Translations under genes and position numbers: made by a program
The notes under the pieces: generated by a model
Seen by the model: the letters and a program-made list of their open reading frames with translations, nothing else
What the model was told of the DNA's origin: nothing
Databases searched by the model: none
Assembly: GCA_946699065.1 (NCBI GenBank)
Contig: CAMPDV010001070.1
Coordinates: forward strand, 57,501-121,500
Direction of reading: 5' to 3'
DNA: 64,000 nucleotides
Source: Loxodes magnus
Lineage: Eukaryota > Ciliophora > Karyorelictea > Loxodida > Loxodidae
Part shown: positions 37,775 through 49,110 of the stretch, in pieces
How positions within the stretch are numbered: position 1 is the first letter of the stretch
Layout: each line of letters opens with the position of its first letter

Positions 37775-38828
37775 ACTTAAACTTTTTGCTGACTTTAATT
37801 TTAATTTAGTAAAGCTTAAATTCCTTAATAATTTTAAAAATATTAAGTAGCATTACAAAGATAAAAAGTAAAAATTTACAAATTAAATCAATCCTAAAAT
37901 CAAGAAACGAAAAAAGGAATAAAATTCTCTTAATTGAATAATATTTAAAAAACGTAAAGTTAAAAGAAAATATAAAAAAAGTTTTTTTTTATAAAAAATT
38001 TATAGAAGAATAAATATAAAGCTATAAGAAAGAAAAAATGTTGAAAATTAAAAAATTAAAAAGGTAAAAAATATTATAATTGCAAGTAATTTAGTTTTAA
38101 TTACAATATATTGTTGAAATTTTTTTCATAAGTAAATATATTCTTTTATAAAGTTGTAAAAAATATATCTCAAAGATAGAAAATCAGTCTATTTGATGAA
38201 CATAAAAAACTTACTAACTTATTATAAGATATCGTAAATATGATTTTAAAAAGATTCAAAAGAAAAACATTTTAATTTAAAAAACAAAAAACATAAATTT
38301 TTTAAATAAAATTTATTTAATAAAAAAATCAAATCAATTCAAAGTAAAAAAACTCTAAAATAATCTAAAATTTTTAATTTTAAATACCTCAAAACTAAGT
38401 GAAATATCTCTTTTCTTTCTTTTAATAATTTTTAAGATTCAAGATTAATTTCAGCTAAAAGTTTAGAAGTTTCTTAAAAAATTAAGAAAGTATTAACGAT
38501 TTTATAATTACAAATTCTTCATTTATCCTATATTTATTTTTATTAGAATATATTGTTTAAATAATTATAATTATTAAATTTTGCTATTAAAAATTAATTT
38601 TAAAAGTATATCAACTAATTTAAATTGCTCATTGAAATTTATTTCCTTGAAGAAAATAAAAAAAATTAGCAAAAATTAAAAGACTTAAATTAACGAATCA
38701 ATTCTCTAACCTATACTATACAACAAATATTAAATGAAAATAAATGATTAAAAACTGAAATTAAAGCAAAGCTTCAATATTGCGAGTTAATTAAGAACTG
38801 GAAAAAAAAATTATTAAACTAAGCAGCT
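37775..38828. other. AT-rich DNA without recognisable gene
   Basis: A-rich runs; nothing supported. Confidence 0.4.
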
Positions 38829-39344
38829 ATGTATAACTCGTTTTCCATCACTATCCCAATAACGATCCTATAGAAATTGAAGAACAGAATGCAAAAACTC
38901 TTTCAAAACGGAAAAAATTCTAAAACTTTGAAAACGTCAAAAAATGTCTAAAAATGTCTAAAAATGTCTAAAAATAGGTTGTGACTCAAAGAATTGTATA
39001 ACAAGTTGTTTCTACTGTTAGAAGATTGGGCATATTTTTAGAAGAAGCAAGAATTAAATACCTAAAAGATATAAAATAATATAACTAAAACATATTGCTC
39101 TCCAGAAGGAAAGATCTAAAAGAAAAATATACAGAGTGGAGATTAATTACTATTAGATATAGTAAATGCTCAAAAAAGAAGAGAAAAAAATGTTTGTGCT
39201 AAAATGAGTTTGAAGCAAGATTCTTGTGATCAAGAATGTTAAAATTGTGCTAGCTGTTACGCAACAGAAGAAGTGAGTTCTTAAGAAAACTGCAATGATT
39301 CTATGATCGCATAAAACAATCCTATCATCTCATAAAACAACTGA
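38829..39344 (+). pseudogene. Gag/ORF1-like remnant with CCHC zinc knuckle
   Basis: The frame from ATG 38829 runs to TGA 39342-39344 with one internal TGA at 38982, just after a 10-base tandem repeat that must disturb the frame. In the next frame, bases 39007-39048 encode Cys-Phe-Tyr-Cys-Gln-Lys-Ile-Gly-His-Ile-Phe-Arg-Arg-Ser. That is the CX2CX4HX4C zinc knuckle of Gag and non-LTR ORF1 proteins with the last Cys changed to Ser (AGC for TGC). Two more Cys precede it. Further on, in the first frame, a Cys cluster of the form C-x3-C-x2-C-x2-C occurs at about 39220-39260, with a Glu/Asp/Ser-rich tail. I infer a retroelement nucleic-acid-binding protein, broken by at least two frameshifts. Confidence 0.5.
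38941..38976 (+). repeat. 10-base tandem repeat
   Basis: Three exact units of AAAATGTCTA plus a partial fourth. The unit is not a multiple of three, so copy-number change would shift the frame of the gene it sits in. Confidence 0.85.
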
Positions 39345-40865
39345 TAAACATATCAGTGTTAAACCTAATAATAGAAATATCACTTTAATTATCTTAACTA
39401 AAATTATTTTTATTCAAATTTTATTATTTTCTTTGACAATTTTTTACTTTTATATTGATAAATATATACCTTAACTAATTAATATTTAAAATTATATTAA
39501 TTCAATCTAATTATATAGAATTTCATTCTCGCTATTCTAAACTTTATTATTTTCACATGCAGATATTAAATATCATTAAGATATACACTTTTATTAATTT
39601 TAACTCAAAAATATTTTTTTAGTTATATATAAACCTATTATATTAGTTTTTATCAAATTGGCTATAAATTATTTATTTTCTTACTTACTTATCGTTTTCA
39701 TTGTTTATTTTATTCTATTAATTTGTAATTTTATATAAATAATATAAAATTTGAAACATCTTTAAGTATGATTTTTTATCAATAAAGCAACTTTCTATTT
39801 CTAGATAGTAATATTTCTAGATTTTTCTAATTTTTATGCGAAATCATCTAGCAATTTTAAAAGTTTCAAAATAATTAAAAAATAGTGAAAACGCTTGAAC
39901 ATTTCAAAGGATTAATAAAAATTAAAGTATTTGCATAACTAATTTTATAACTTAAAGATTCTTAATGAACATTAAATATAAATTTTATTAGAAAAAATAT
40001 TTATTTTTTACTTCTTTTTGAGTTTTTAGATTAAAAGAAGATGAAAATACTTCTTAAATGTTGTGAAAATAAAAATAAACTATTAAAATTTAAATTATTT
40101 TTAAACTTCAAGTTATTTCCAAAATCTATAATTTTCTATTAAAATACTTTGATTTAAATATTCATTTATATTGAAAATTTCTTTTAGATATTTTAGAAAA
40201 TTTTCAGTAATTTATTTAGTGTAGTTTAGAGTTATTCATTTCTAACTACTTTTTTAATAGCAAAAATATAGAATTAAGATCAATTTTTTGCTAAATCTTA
40301 ATTTTTTCTAAAATTTCTTTGATATTATAGATTATTTATGCTTTCTTTGCTTAAATGCTCTTAAAGATAGTTGAATATAATCAATTAAAGGAAGTAACAT
40401 TTATTTATTGAATTTATTTTACAGAACAATTGTTAAAAGATTCAAATATTTTATTATTATTGACATATTCTTATAATTTTAATTTTTATAATGTAATATC
40501 TTATAATCTTTAAAATATAAGTTATCATCATTAGAATATTATCTTTATAACCTTTATTTTCTAATAGGTATTAATAAGATAAAGAAAAATTTAAATAAGT
40601 TATTGATGATATTTAAAAAATTAAATAATCAATAATTACTTTATAAAGATGCAACATTCTTAATAAGATATAAAACAAAATGCTAAATAATAATAAATAA
40701 GCGTTGCAATTAATCTCTTAAAATATATTAAATATTTATTTATTTCTTAATTTAATATTATATATAAAAAGGATTATTATTTTTATTTAATGTTATAAAA
40801 TAAATTATTTTCATTATTACTGTTATCTTTTTAAACCTTATTACTCTATATAATTCAAAATATGG
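39345..40865. other. AT-rich DNA without recognisable gene
   Basis: No frame or RNA seen. Confidence 0.4.
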
Positions 40866-41012
40866 ATGGTGAGTCTTAAGCTAGTCTCTAGCTTGAGACT
40901 CAATATTGGAAAAAGCGAGTCTTATTCTGTAGCCTGCGCCTCAGAAGCTCTCCTATTCACTATGCCGTCAACTTGGATAGGAGCTTGGCGGAAAGCAAGG
41001 CATAGCTGAGGC
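40866..41012. ncRNA. Candidate structured RNA with H-type pseudoknot
   Basis: Two strong structures lie in a GC-richer patch. First, 40871-40901 forms a 14-pair hairpin with a three-base loop and one G-T mismatch. Second, within 40938-41012 three helices fit together: GCCTCAG/CTGAGGC (40938-40944 with 41006-41012) closes the domain. AAGCTCTCCTAT pairs with ATAGGAGCTT (40945-40956 with 40977-40986, two bases bulged). CTATGCC pairs with GGCATAG (40960-40966 with 40999-41005). The last two cross, which is a pseudoknot, and the segments abut almost without spacers. The strand is undetermined, because both strands fold alike. A 47-codon standard-code frame from ATG 40866 also exists and is the competing explanation. 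No known RNA family recognised. Confidence 0.45.
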
Positions 41013-41200
41013 AAAAATAAACTAAGATTTTTAACTATAGAAGATACTCAAGACTGATTTCTGTACTAGAATGAGAATTCCTTAAGAATTTCAACTCCGG
41101 CCTTAGACAGAATCACAAGAATAGAGAGAATAAATTTTCACATTTGTGAATTAAAACAAGGAGAAAAGAGTATCAAGACTATTTTATTAAAACATTAATC

Positions 41201-41229
41201 CGTGGATAGTCTATAATGGCAGACCCACG
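41201..41229. repeat. Bulged hairpin
   Basis: CGTGG/CCACG and inner GTCT/AGAC with a three-base bulge and eight-base loop, flanked by ATTAA/TTAAT. It lies 190 bases beyond the pseudoknot candidate in the same GC-richer patch. Confidence 0.4.
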
Positions 41230-42572
41230 TTAATAATTAATTAATTATTTATAACGTAAAATCTCCACGAAAAAATAATATAATGCAATTATTGTTTAAT
41301 TATAACTAGAAATATTTAAAAACTGTTATTATAATTATCAACATTTTAAATTTTAGATTTATATATTTTATTGTTTTAAATATTTTATCTATATTTAACA
41401 AAAATAATAAATTAGCATTTTTAATGGTAAATAGAAAATTATTTATTAAAGCTTTATGAAATTTAATTTAAAGCATAATCTTATTAATAATATTCAAATA
41501 TATACTTTTTTAAATTACTTAACTTTCTAAATAAGTACTATTATTACAAAAATTATGCAGTAGCATAAATTTTATAAAATTAAATCCAATAGCAAACAGT
41601 TTAAATATAAACATTTTATTTTATTAAATACAACTAATTATAAATTAGAAAACAGTTTTATGATCTTTAATAAATTAAAAATGAAAAATATAAATTATTT
41701 AGGCTAATATCAACAAAATTTATCATATTAAAGTAACTTTTTTTGTATCTATGGTGGTCTCTGTTTGCAGAAATGATCAGCAGAATATTCCCGTTATATC
41801 AGTAAAAAGGTTGTTAAGTGTATTACTGACGGCGAAAGTTAGACTGTCCTTAATCTCTAAAAAATAATAATAAATTAATTTAAATAAAATATTAAAAACT
41901 ATGAAAAATTGGTTGGATAACTTAAATTGCTTCATCTGATTAATTGCTCTAATTTCTTAAAATTTTGTTTTATTATTTGTAATAGGTAAAGTTATTGCTC
42001 TTAAAAATTATTTAACTCCTTCTAATGAAATTTCATATTTAATTTTATAAATCGCTATTTCAAATTTTGAAAAAATGAAAAGTATATATTAGTTTTATTT
42101 TCTAACTATTATTAGAAATTTCCTATCAAAAATATATAAAATTTTAATTTTAGGATATCTCTTTCAATTGTTTCTTCTTTAGTATTTTTTCAGCAATTAT
42201 TTTATATTTGTATAGAATTATAGATTTCAAATTGTTATAACATATTTATCTTGATACAGTTAACTTTATAAAAAATTAATCTTTTAGTTCTATCACATCT
42301 AGTATTGATAATTAGTAAAGTCTACATTATTTATTTTTTTAATCTTTTATGATTTGCTTTTTTTAAGACAGTATATTAACGACTAACTAACTATCAATAA
42401 CCTAATATGAATTACTGCAGTTAATTAAATTTATTAAATCCTTATAAAAATTTACTAAAATAGATTTTAAGTAACTTATTTAAAGTCTATTTGTATAGAA
42501 AAAAGTATACTTGCTATCCTAAATTTTTTACATAACTATTTATTTTTATTTATTTTTCTAAATTTTATTATA

Positions 42573-43732
42573 TGGTACTGAAATGGCTCCATATTGTGAA
42601 TAGTTTATTGGTAAACAAACAATGGAATAGTTAGAATTTCTATAGAGAAGATCACTGAGAGCAATAATGGATGACCCATTTTGTGTGCAAAATGAGATTT
42701 TGGAACACGAATTGCAATTTATGAAGTTTAAACACTATTTATGATAAAAAACATTAAGGTTAAGAAGTAAACTAATAGGTAATCAAGGGAAAACATTGGA
42801 TGGGATAATGTTTGAGATAAATAGAGAAGAGAATTTTATATTTGAATAATATTGTACGTTAATAAAAGAAGAGATATAAATCAAAGATGTAGAGCTGTTT
42901 ATAGATGACGGAAACAATAATAAAGCAGGGAAAGAAAACATTAGTAAAAAAATATGAGAATATCGTACAAATATGGAAGACAGATGGAGAATGGATTAAA
43001 TGGTAACGACATGATAATATAGAGTGTATTGATTAATGAATATATTAAAGGACCAGCAAATTATCTAAGATATAACAAATACAGAAAAGATGAAATATGC
43101 TATATTTTTAGACTAAGAGTAAGATGCAATGGAAGTCAAGATTGCTTGAAATCAAGACATTTGGTGAAGAATACAGTGATGGAAGAGAAAAGTGCATAAG
43201 AAATTTAGAAGAAATGTAATTAAATTGAATAGGACTTTAATTATTCGATGTAGTATGAGGTACGGCTAAATTCGAAAAATTTATAAGAAAATAAGAAATA
43301 AAACATAGAATATAAGTAGATTAAATAGTAAAAGACTATATAAGTACAATTTTAAAGCAGAGGAAAAAAGGATATCAAGAAGGAATAATTGATCGAAAGA
43401 AAGAAATTGGAAAATATTATAGGGCTGGAAAAGGATAATTCATTTGAATATATAAAAACTTAATAAAAAGAAAAAGATATAGAAATAATAATGAAATGAA
43501 AATATAAGATAAAATTCAAAAGGCTTATAGTGAGGGAATAGTAAAAAGAAGAATAATAAATAGTGAAATACTGTAGTAGAAGGAAGAAAAAGAATAACAA
43601 GAGATTGACGAAATAATAGAGGAATATTTATTACCAAAAGGGATCTTGGAGTAAGAATTTGTATTCAATTGACTTTTTATAGTGCTGCGCACCATTGTGG
43701 TGCTACGCGCACTTTAATCAAAGTTTTTTTTT
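42573..43732 (+). mobile_element. Retroelement-like insertion in the right IR2 arm
   Basis: Absent from the otherwise matching left arm, so its limits are well defined. TTATA stands on both sides, a possible five-base target duplication. Plus-strand frames look coding in succession. From ATG 42669 a frame of about 110 codons with two TGAs contains Leu-Phe-Ile-Asp-Asp-Gly (about 42899), which might correspond to the first Asp of an RNase H domain. A second frame then contains Ile-Phe-Arg-Leu-Arg, like the segment before the C-terminal Cys motif of some LINE proteins, and runs Lys-rich to about 43490. The block ends in a GC-rich hairpin and T9. I infer a 5'-truncated non-LTR element. The RT core itself is missing and the family call is tentative. 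Confidence 0.5.
43681..43713. repeat. GC-rich hairpin at the 3' end of the insertion
   Basis: GCACC/GGTGC around a five-base loop, extended by imperfect GTGC/GCAC pairing, followed 11 bases later by T9 and then arm sequence. It is likely the 3' recognition structure of the inserted element. Confidence 0.6.
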
Positions 43733-43995
43733 TATAAGAAGTAATAAATCCTTTATATTAAAATAATGTTTACTATTTTAATTATTAATTTATTTTGCTT
43801 TATAAGCACAAAACCCCCTCCCCACCTAAGAAAAAATTGTAGCTAGTTTTTATTTCAAATTATTAAAATTAGAGTATTAAAAATTATAGTTATTATTGTT
43901 AGATTTTTATAATATAAAGAAGCTATTTTATATTGTTGTTTATTATTAGAAAAGTTTACTATTTTCTTAAATTTATAATTTTAAAATTTCTATAT

Positions 43996-44709
43996 TCATG
44001 CTTAAAGATATGTTAATTAGTATAATAGTAAAGGAATATTTTGCTAATTTGGTTTTTAATTAATTAATGAAATTTAACCTCTCATTTTATGCTAAAAAAC
44101 TGAGAGAGATCTATCTAAATTATTGTTAAAGGCAAAGTTCCTCTTAGTGTTGCCAGCTTCTTGAGTATCTTTTCCCTGTAGAATCATCCATTAGAGTAAT
44201 ATATTTTGGCTAGTCTCTCGCATAATTCTCTTGATTTTTTTGCTGTAAAATTTTTGAACTCTAAACTCTGTCTTATTAGGTGATTTGTCTACTTACAGTA
44301 ATAACATCTTTTGAGAACTCGTTTTTGTCTTGACTATTGTTCTTTAGGTTTTTTTACAATAAGGAAAGGAGAGTATTGCGATAGGTTCAACTTCCATCTT
44401 GTTCAGATGAATCTAAGGTTGAAGTTGAAGTTGGAAATTAACTGTCACTTCAGGAAATTCCACTTAGGATTCTTTCAGCTTGGTGATCTCTTCCTTGAGA
44501 TAATAGATAATAGATAGTAGATATGTGATTTTTGAGGTATATATACTTTATTAAAAAGTCCTATCAGAAAATTACCCTAGAAGACAATAAAATGTTCTAG
44601 TAAACCTTTATTAAATACTGTAAAGTACTCGTCTTTTATATTGCTCAATTATTTCGACACAATATTATCTTAAATACAAATAAACAAAAAATGCCAAACA
44701 TATAAAGAT
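43996..44709 (-). CDS. Hypothetical protein, 237 codons open
   Basis: Minus-strand frame without TGA between TGA 44710-44712 and TGA 43996-43998. The other two minus frames hold nine TGAs in the same interval. The first 60 codons lie in the IR2 arm and are hydrophobic and AT-rich. From about 44500 leftwards the composition changes to a less AT-rich, Lys/Glu/Thr-rich protein with Tyr-Cys near its middle and an Asn/Ser-rich end. An internal ATG at about 44405 could start a 136-residue product. The plus frame 44311-44517 is a shadow. A second minus frame is also readable between 44050 and 44500 but has two TGAs. No family recognised. Confidence 0.42.
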
Positions 44710-45342
44710 TCAAGCTAGTCAATTTTGAATAACGATATCGAATTCTTAGAAGTAAAAACATTTTAGAAGGAATTTTAAGCTTAAAAAGTTAAAATAAAAA
44801 TAAATATTAAAAAAATTAGGCTCAGTTTTTTGATCTTATGTAACAAATTTTTCTAGAATTTTTGGCTCCACAGCAAAAATTAAATTAACTAATTTTCTTT
44901 TTCTTAATATTTTCTATTAAAAGTTAATATTGTTTTTTTCTACTTTTTTTCATTAATATTAAATAAATATTAATATAAATTTTTACATCAAAAATATAAC
45001 TAAATTTATAAAGCATTTTCTTTATTAGTTATCTTTTATAGTCTAATACTTCTTAATATAATTAGTATACTTATCAAATATTTATAGCAATTTAAAATAA
45101 AATTTATTTGTTTTAATAGTCAAAAATCAATTTTTTATCAATTTTTTATCTATTTTCTATAATTTTCTTATTTTTATGATGATTAAAAAAAAAAATTTTT
45201 TCAACACTCTTTTTATTTCCATTTTGATATCTATTTGGATATAAACTATTTTTCAAAATTTAATTTTCATTTATTTTAATTCAAGTAATTATAATATTTT
45301 AATATATATTTCTTAAGAAAAAGTAATTAAAAAAAAAAATAT

Positions 45343-47614
45343 TGAAGTATCAATTAATACTTTTGCTAATAAATAAGGTTATACATTTTAATGCAATTTT
45401 TATGTTACAATCTTTTATTATCAGGACCCTTAAATTTATATTGATTTTTTATTTTAAATTTACATCTAATTGAAATTAACTTTTTTTAAGCGTTTTAGTA
45501 TTTTATTATTTTCGTTATTCATATTTTTCTAATCAGTTATAGGTATTAAATTTTTAATTTAAATAATGCTTATTTAATTCTTATCAATCTTTACTTCTTA
45601 GAGTTAATTAATTTACCAGCAATTTTAACTAAAATTTTGATTAGTTAAAAAAAGTTTCTTTAAAAGAAATTCCTTCAAAAATATATTAGTTTATATAAAA
45701 TTATATAACTTTTTCCTTTCAAATATCTTTTCTCATCTATTTTACTTTTCATTTAGCTTATTATATATACATATGTTACTATAGACTAATTTGAAAATTT
45801 AGTTTATAATAATTATAACTCTTTAAATATAAACTTTTTGAAATATAGTTTAATTTTACTATTTTTAATAGTCTTAGACATATTCTTAAAATTATATAAA
45901 GAAATTTATTTACTTAATAGCAGTTTGTAAAAACCATATTTGATATATAATTTTTAGCTATTTTATTATTTTATTATTTATATACTCTTATTTCTGATAT
46001 TTTTTCATTAGTCAGCATGAAAATTATTATATTTGAAAAATTTGTCTTATTTCTTTTTTAAATTACTCTAAAACAAATGAATCTTAGAAATAAATTATAA
46101 AGAAAATTTTAGAATCTAGAATAAAATCAGATTTTAAAAATACAAATACAAGGAATAGATTTAGTTCTTTTTCTCTTTCGATTGCATTTAAAATTTAAAA
46201 ATATCATTTCTAAAGTTTTAAATGGAAAACTCTTTTCAATAGCGCTTCTAAAAATTTTATTATTAGAAGTAAAAAATGTATTTATTAAGTGAAACTACAG
46301 TAAAAAGAGTAGCAATAATTTAAATAATAAAGCATTATTATATATTTTAAATGTATTATGCTGCTTTATTCTTTTTTTATAATTATATTGCTTTTAGTAG
46401 AAATAAACTTTCTATGCTTGATTTTATAATAATTAAATTTTACTACATCTTCTATTTAATACTATAGCAAAGTAATTTCAACATTAATATATATGATAAT
46501 TCTACTTTAAAATGATGTGTTTATAATTTCTAAAACTTTTGAACTTTTAAATTTTATTAACTAATAAATGTAAAATTATGATAATTACATAAATTTTTTA
46601 ATTAGAACAGAAAGACTTTTAGTAGAAATTATATAAAAAATGAATTAAAAAAATAAAAATTTTATTTTAATTTAGTAAATTCAGTAAAGCAGTTAAAAAC
46701 AAGAAGATGATATATTTTCAAATTATAGTCTTAATATAATATTTACTTCTATTATTTAAATAAAAGTTGCGAATAACTAAAAAGAATGCAGTTCGAAATT
46801 TAGATATAAAACAATTATTTAAACTATATGAAAAAATAAATATTAATGCTTATGTCAAGTAGAGCGAATTTACGTTAAACTTTTTTAAAATCTTAGTTAA
46901 GAAATAGTTTTAATCTATTATCTGATATAATTATTAGATATGTATGTTTTAATAAACTTTTAAATTATTTTACATTCATTTTATTTATAAATACTCCATC
47001 TTACAACTTATATTTATCTATATTTACTATTGTAAATATAAATTGGTATAGTTTTCATCTTTTACATAATATTTGAAATGTATCAATTATTAAAATTTTA
47101 TATTTTAAAGATAAAAATTATAATTTAAAATACTAAAAAATGATGGAAAAAGCCGTATTTATATTACTAGTATTATTAATTTTATAAATTGAGTAAAGAT
47201 TTTAACATAAATAGTTCTAAAAATAATAATAAAATAGAAAATTTTAAGGTAATCAATATATACTCAATTTTAGTGATTAAGTGTTTTTTCAAATTTCTTG
47301 TGGTAGAAAGAGACGAAAAAATAACATATTTTTCGACTAGAAATTGCAGAATCTGAAAATATATTTAAAAAAATATTAAAGAGCAAAGTTTTGAACTTGT
47401 TCTAATAGAAGAAAAATGTAAAATGCTATTTGAGTATTAATTATTTAAAATAACTTTTTCCAAAAGATTTTTATATAATTATGCAAGAAATTCTTAGCAA
47501 AATAAATTATTTGCAAATAAAAAAGTAGATACTATTTTAAAATGCAATTAAATAAAAATGAACGAGTTTATTTTGAAAATATTTCATTTATTACTGATTA
47601 ATTATAAAAAATGA
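45343..47614. other. AT-rich DNA without recognisable gene
   Basis: Nothing recognised outside the IR2 arm until the composition changes at about 47.6 kb. Confidence 0.45.
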
Positions 47615-49110
47615 CTATGGTATCTAATCGATCACCAATTAATTAAAGTTTTGGAGTTTGAACCTGTTTTTACGAGCCCTAACACTCGTGATAACTAGGA
47701 AATGTGTCTGATTATATAAGAAACTGAGCTAGATGTTGATTTAACTTAGTTGAGAAATATTATTGATTAAAATGCTGTTTCGGCTTAAGATTTGAGTAGC
47801 TGAACTAACCATATCAATGTATTTGGTAAATTTAAACTTCAAGCTTGTAGGTTATACCCAAGCAACACTGGCAATTGATAAATATTTTAAAGTAGCTAAA
47901 TCTGGAGATTTAGACTAGAATTATATGAAAGGTAAAGATAAAGCTTAATAGAATACAAAGCTCGATTTAGAGATAAATTTAAAAGGGAATTAGCTGGTAC
48001 TAAAAGTGTAAAAGTGAAGTTAATACTGTAAAGCTGAGGGTAGAGAAAGAGATCTTAGGGCTTATCGTTAGCAAAATGTATAAAAAAACTACATCACTAA
48101 AATTGAACACTCTACAACAAACTTTTACTCTTTCTTATATCTATTCTTAACTTCTAGAAACGTGCTACAACTAATAATTTACTGAGATATTTTCAATGAA
48201 GAAGATTAGTATCTAATAGAGGTAAAATCTCACCAAGTAATTAACTTCAGTAATATTTAGAAAAGCAGCTAAAGGAGATAGATAAGGAAGACTTATAGCG
48301 ATAAATTATCAAGAAGTAATTTTTCAAAGTTAATAGTCTTACCGAATCCATTAGCTTTAAATTTAAATATTATTAATCCTAAGAAACTTAAAAAAGCAAC
48401 AATCATCAAAATACTTTTGTCTTAAATTTGTTCGATTATATAGCTATTAATCATTATTTTAGGTTTATAGAGTAACAATTCACAGTAGCTCACTAGTCTC
48501 TTAATTGAGTTTGAATTCAAATCCTATAAAAAAGATAGTTTGAAGGAACATTCAACTTAGCGATAATATGGATTCGCTTCAGAAGATCAACTAGAATACT
48601 AATCTTAACAGAAGCAGATATAGAAGAATTACCCCCACCACTTTAAAACAGTTAGCTTATAAAGAAAAGATAATTTGGTTGTGACAATTGGATATTCTAA
48701 TAATATAGAATGTGGCTATATTGTCAGGAAATACTCTAAATTTTATCTTTAGAAGGGACAGAAAATAAGGTCCAGCTTTAAGTTTTATTGCCTCTAACAA
48801 AAAACCCTTTAAGAAAAATGGATTTAGAAGCTTGAATCAAACAGAGATTTAGAGATAAAAGCACAAAATTAGAAGAAAGACTAAGTAAAAAAACAGGGCT
48901 ATTTGCATTAAAATCTTAAAAGGATATAAAAAGGACTAAACCTTATATAAACCTGCTTTATAAAAGATAAAGAAAATTATAAAAGTTTAAGGATGTAATT
49001 ATTAAGAAGTTCATCCAAAAAAGATTAGACTCAATGAAAACATCAATAGTTTATGGATATAAATGTTTAGCAAATGCAATTTGATAGTTAAAGACTAAAG
49101 GTTTAGAATA
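47615..49110 (+). pseudogene. Large hypothetical protein, copy A of a direct repeat
   Basis: The plus frame opens after TGA 47612-47614. The first 60 codons are free of TGA, with an acidic Leu/Ile-rich helix following a Pro/Thr segment. The frame then carries scattered TGAs and at least one indel near 48040. From about 48200 to 49000 one frame runs for over 250 codons and aligns with 51.3-52.1 kb. Shared landmarks are Arg-Asn-Val-Leu-Gln-Leu-Ile-Ile-Tyr followed by TGA in both copies, Glu-Glu-Asp soon after, a Ser-x-Phe-Ser-(Lys/Asn)-Leu with Val-Leu-Pro, and an Ile-Gly-x-Ser-Asn-Asn stretch. No domain recognised. Confidence 0.45.

Larger units (their letters stand above)
41751..45342 (-). 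repeat. Right arm of inverted repeat IR2
   Basis: Counterpart of 26095-29725. The inner boundary is at ATGGTGGTCTC (41751). The arm is interrupted by a foreign block at 42573-43732. Without that block 42560-42572 would run directly into 43733-43810, as it does in the left arm at 28840-28930. Past 43810 the match is lost until 44520. Confidence 0.8.

Noticed and set aside
43440..43637. Hydrophobic minus-strand ORF.
   Set aside because: It is the antisense shadow of the Lys/Glu-rich plus-strand coding in the inserted element.
43805..43830. C-rich run as telomeric repeat.
   Set aside because: Not a tandem of CCCCAA; a single CCCCCTCCCC run only.
44050..44500. Integrase-like Asp-Asp-Ser segment in a second minus-strand frame.
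   Set aside because: Only a few residues match, the frame has two TGAs, and an uninterrupted frame covers the same DNA.
44311..44517. Plus-strand 68-codon ORF.
   Set aside because: Shadow of the 237-codon minus-strand frame at 43996-44709.
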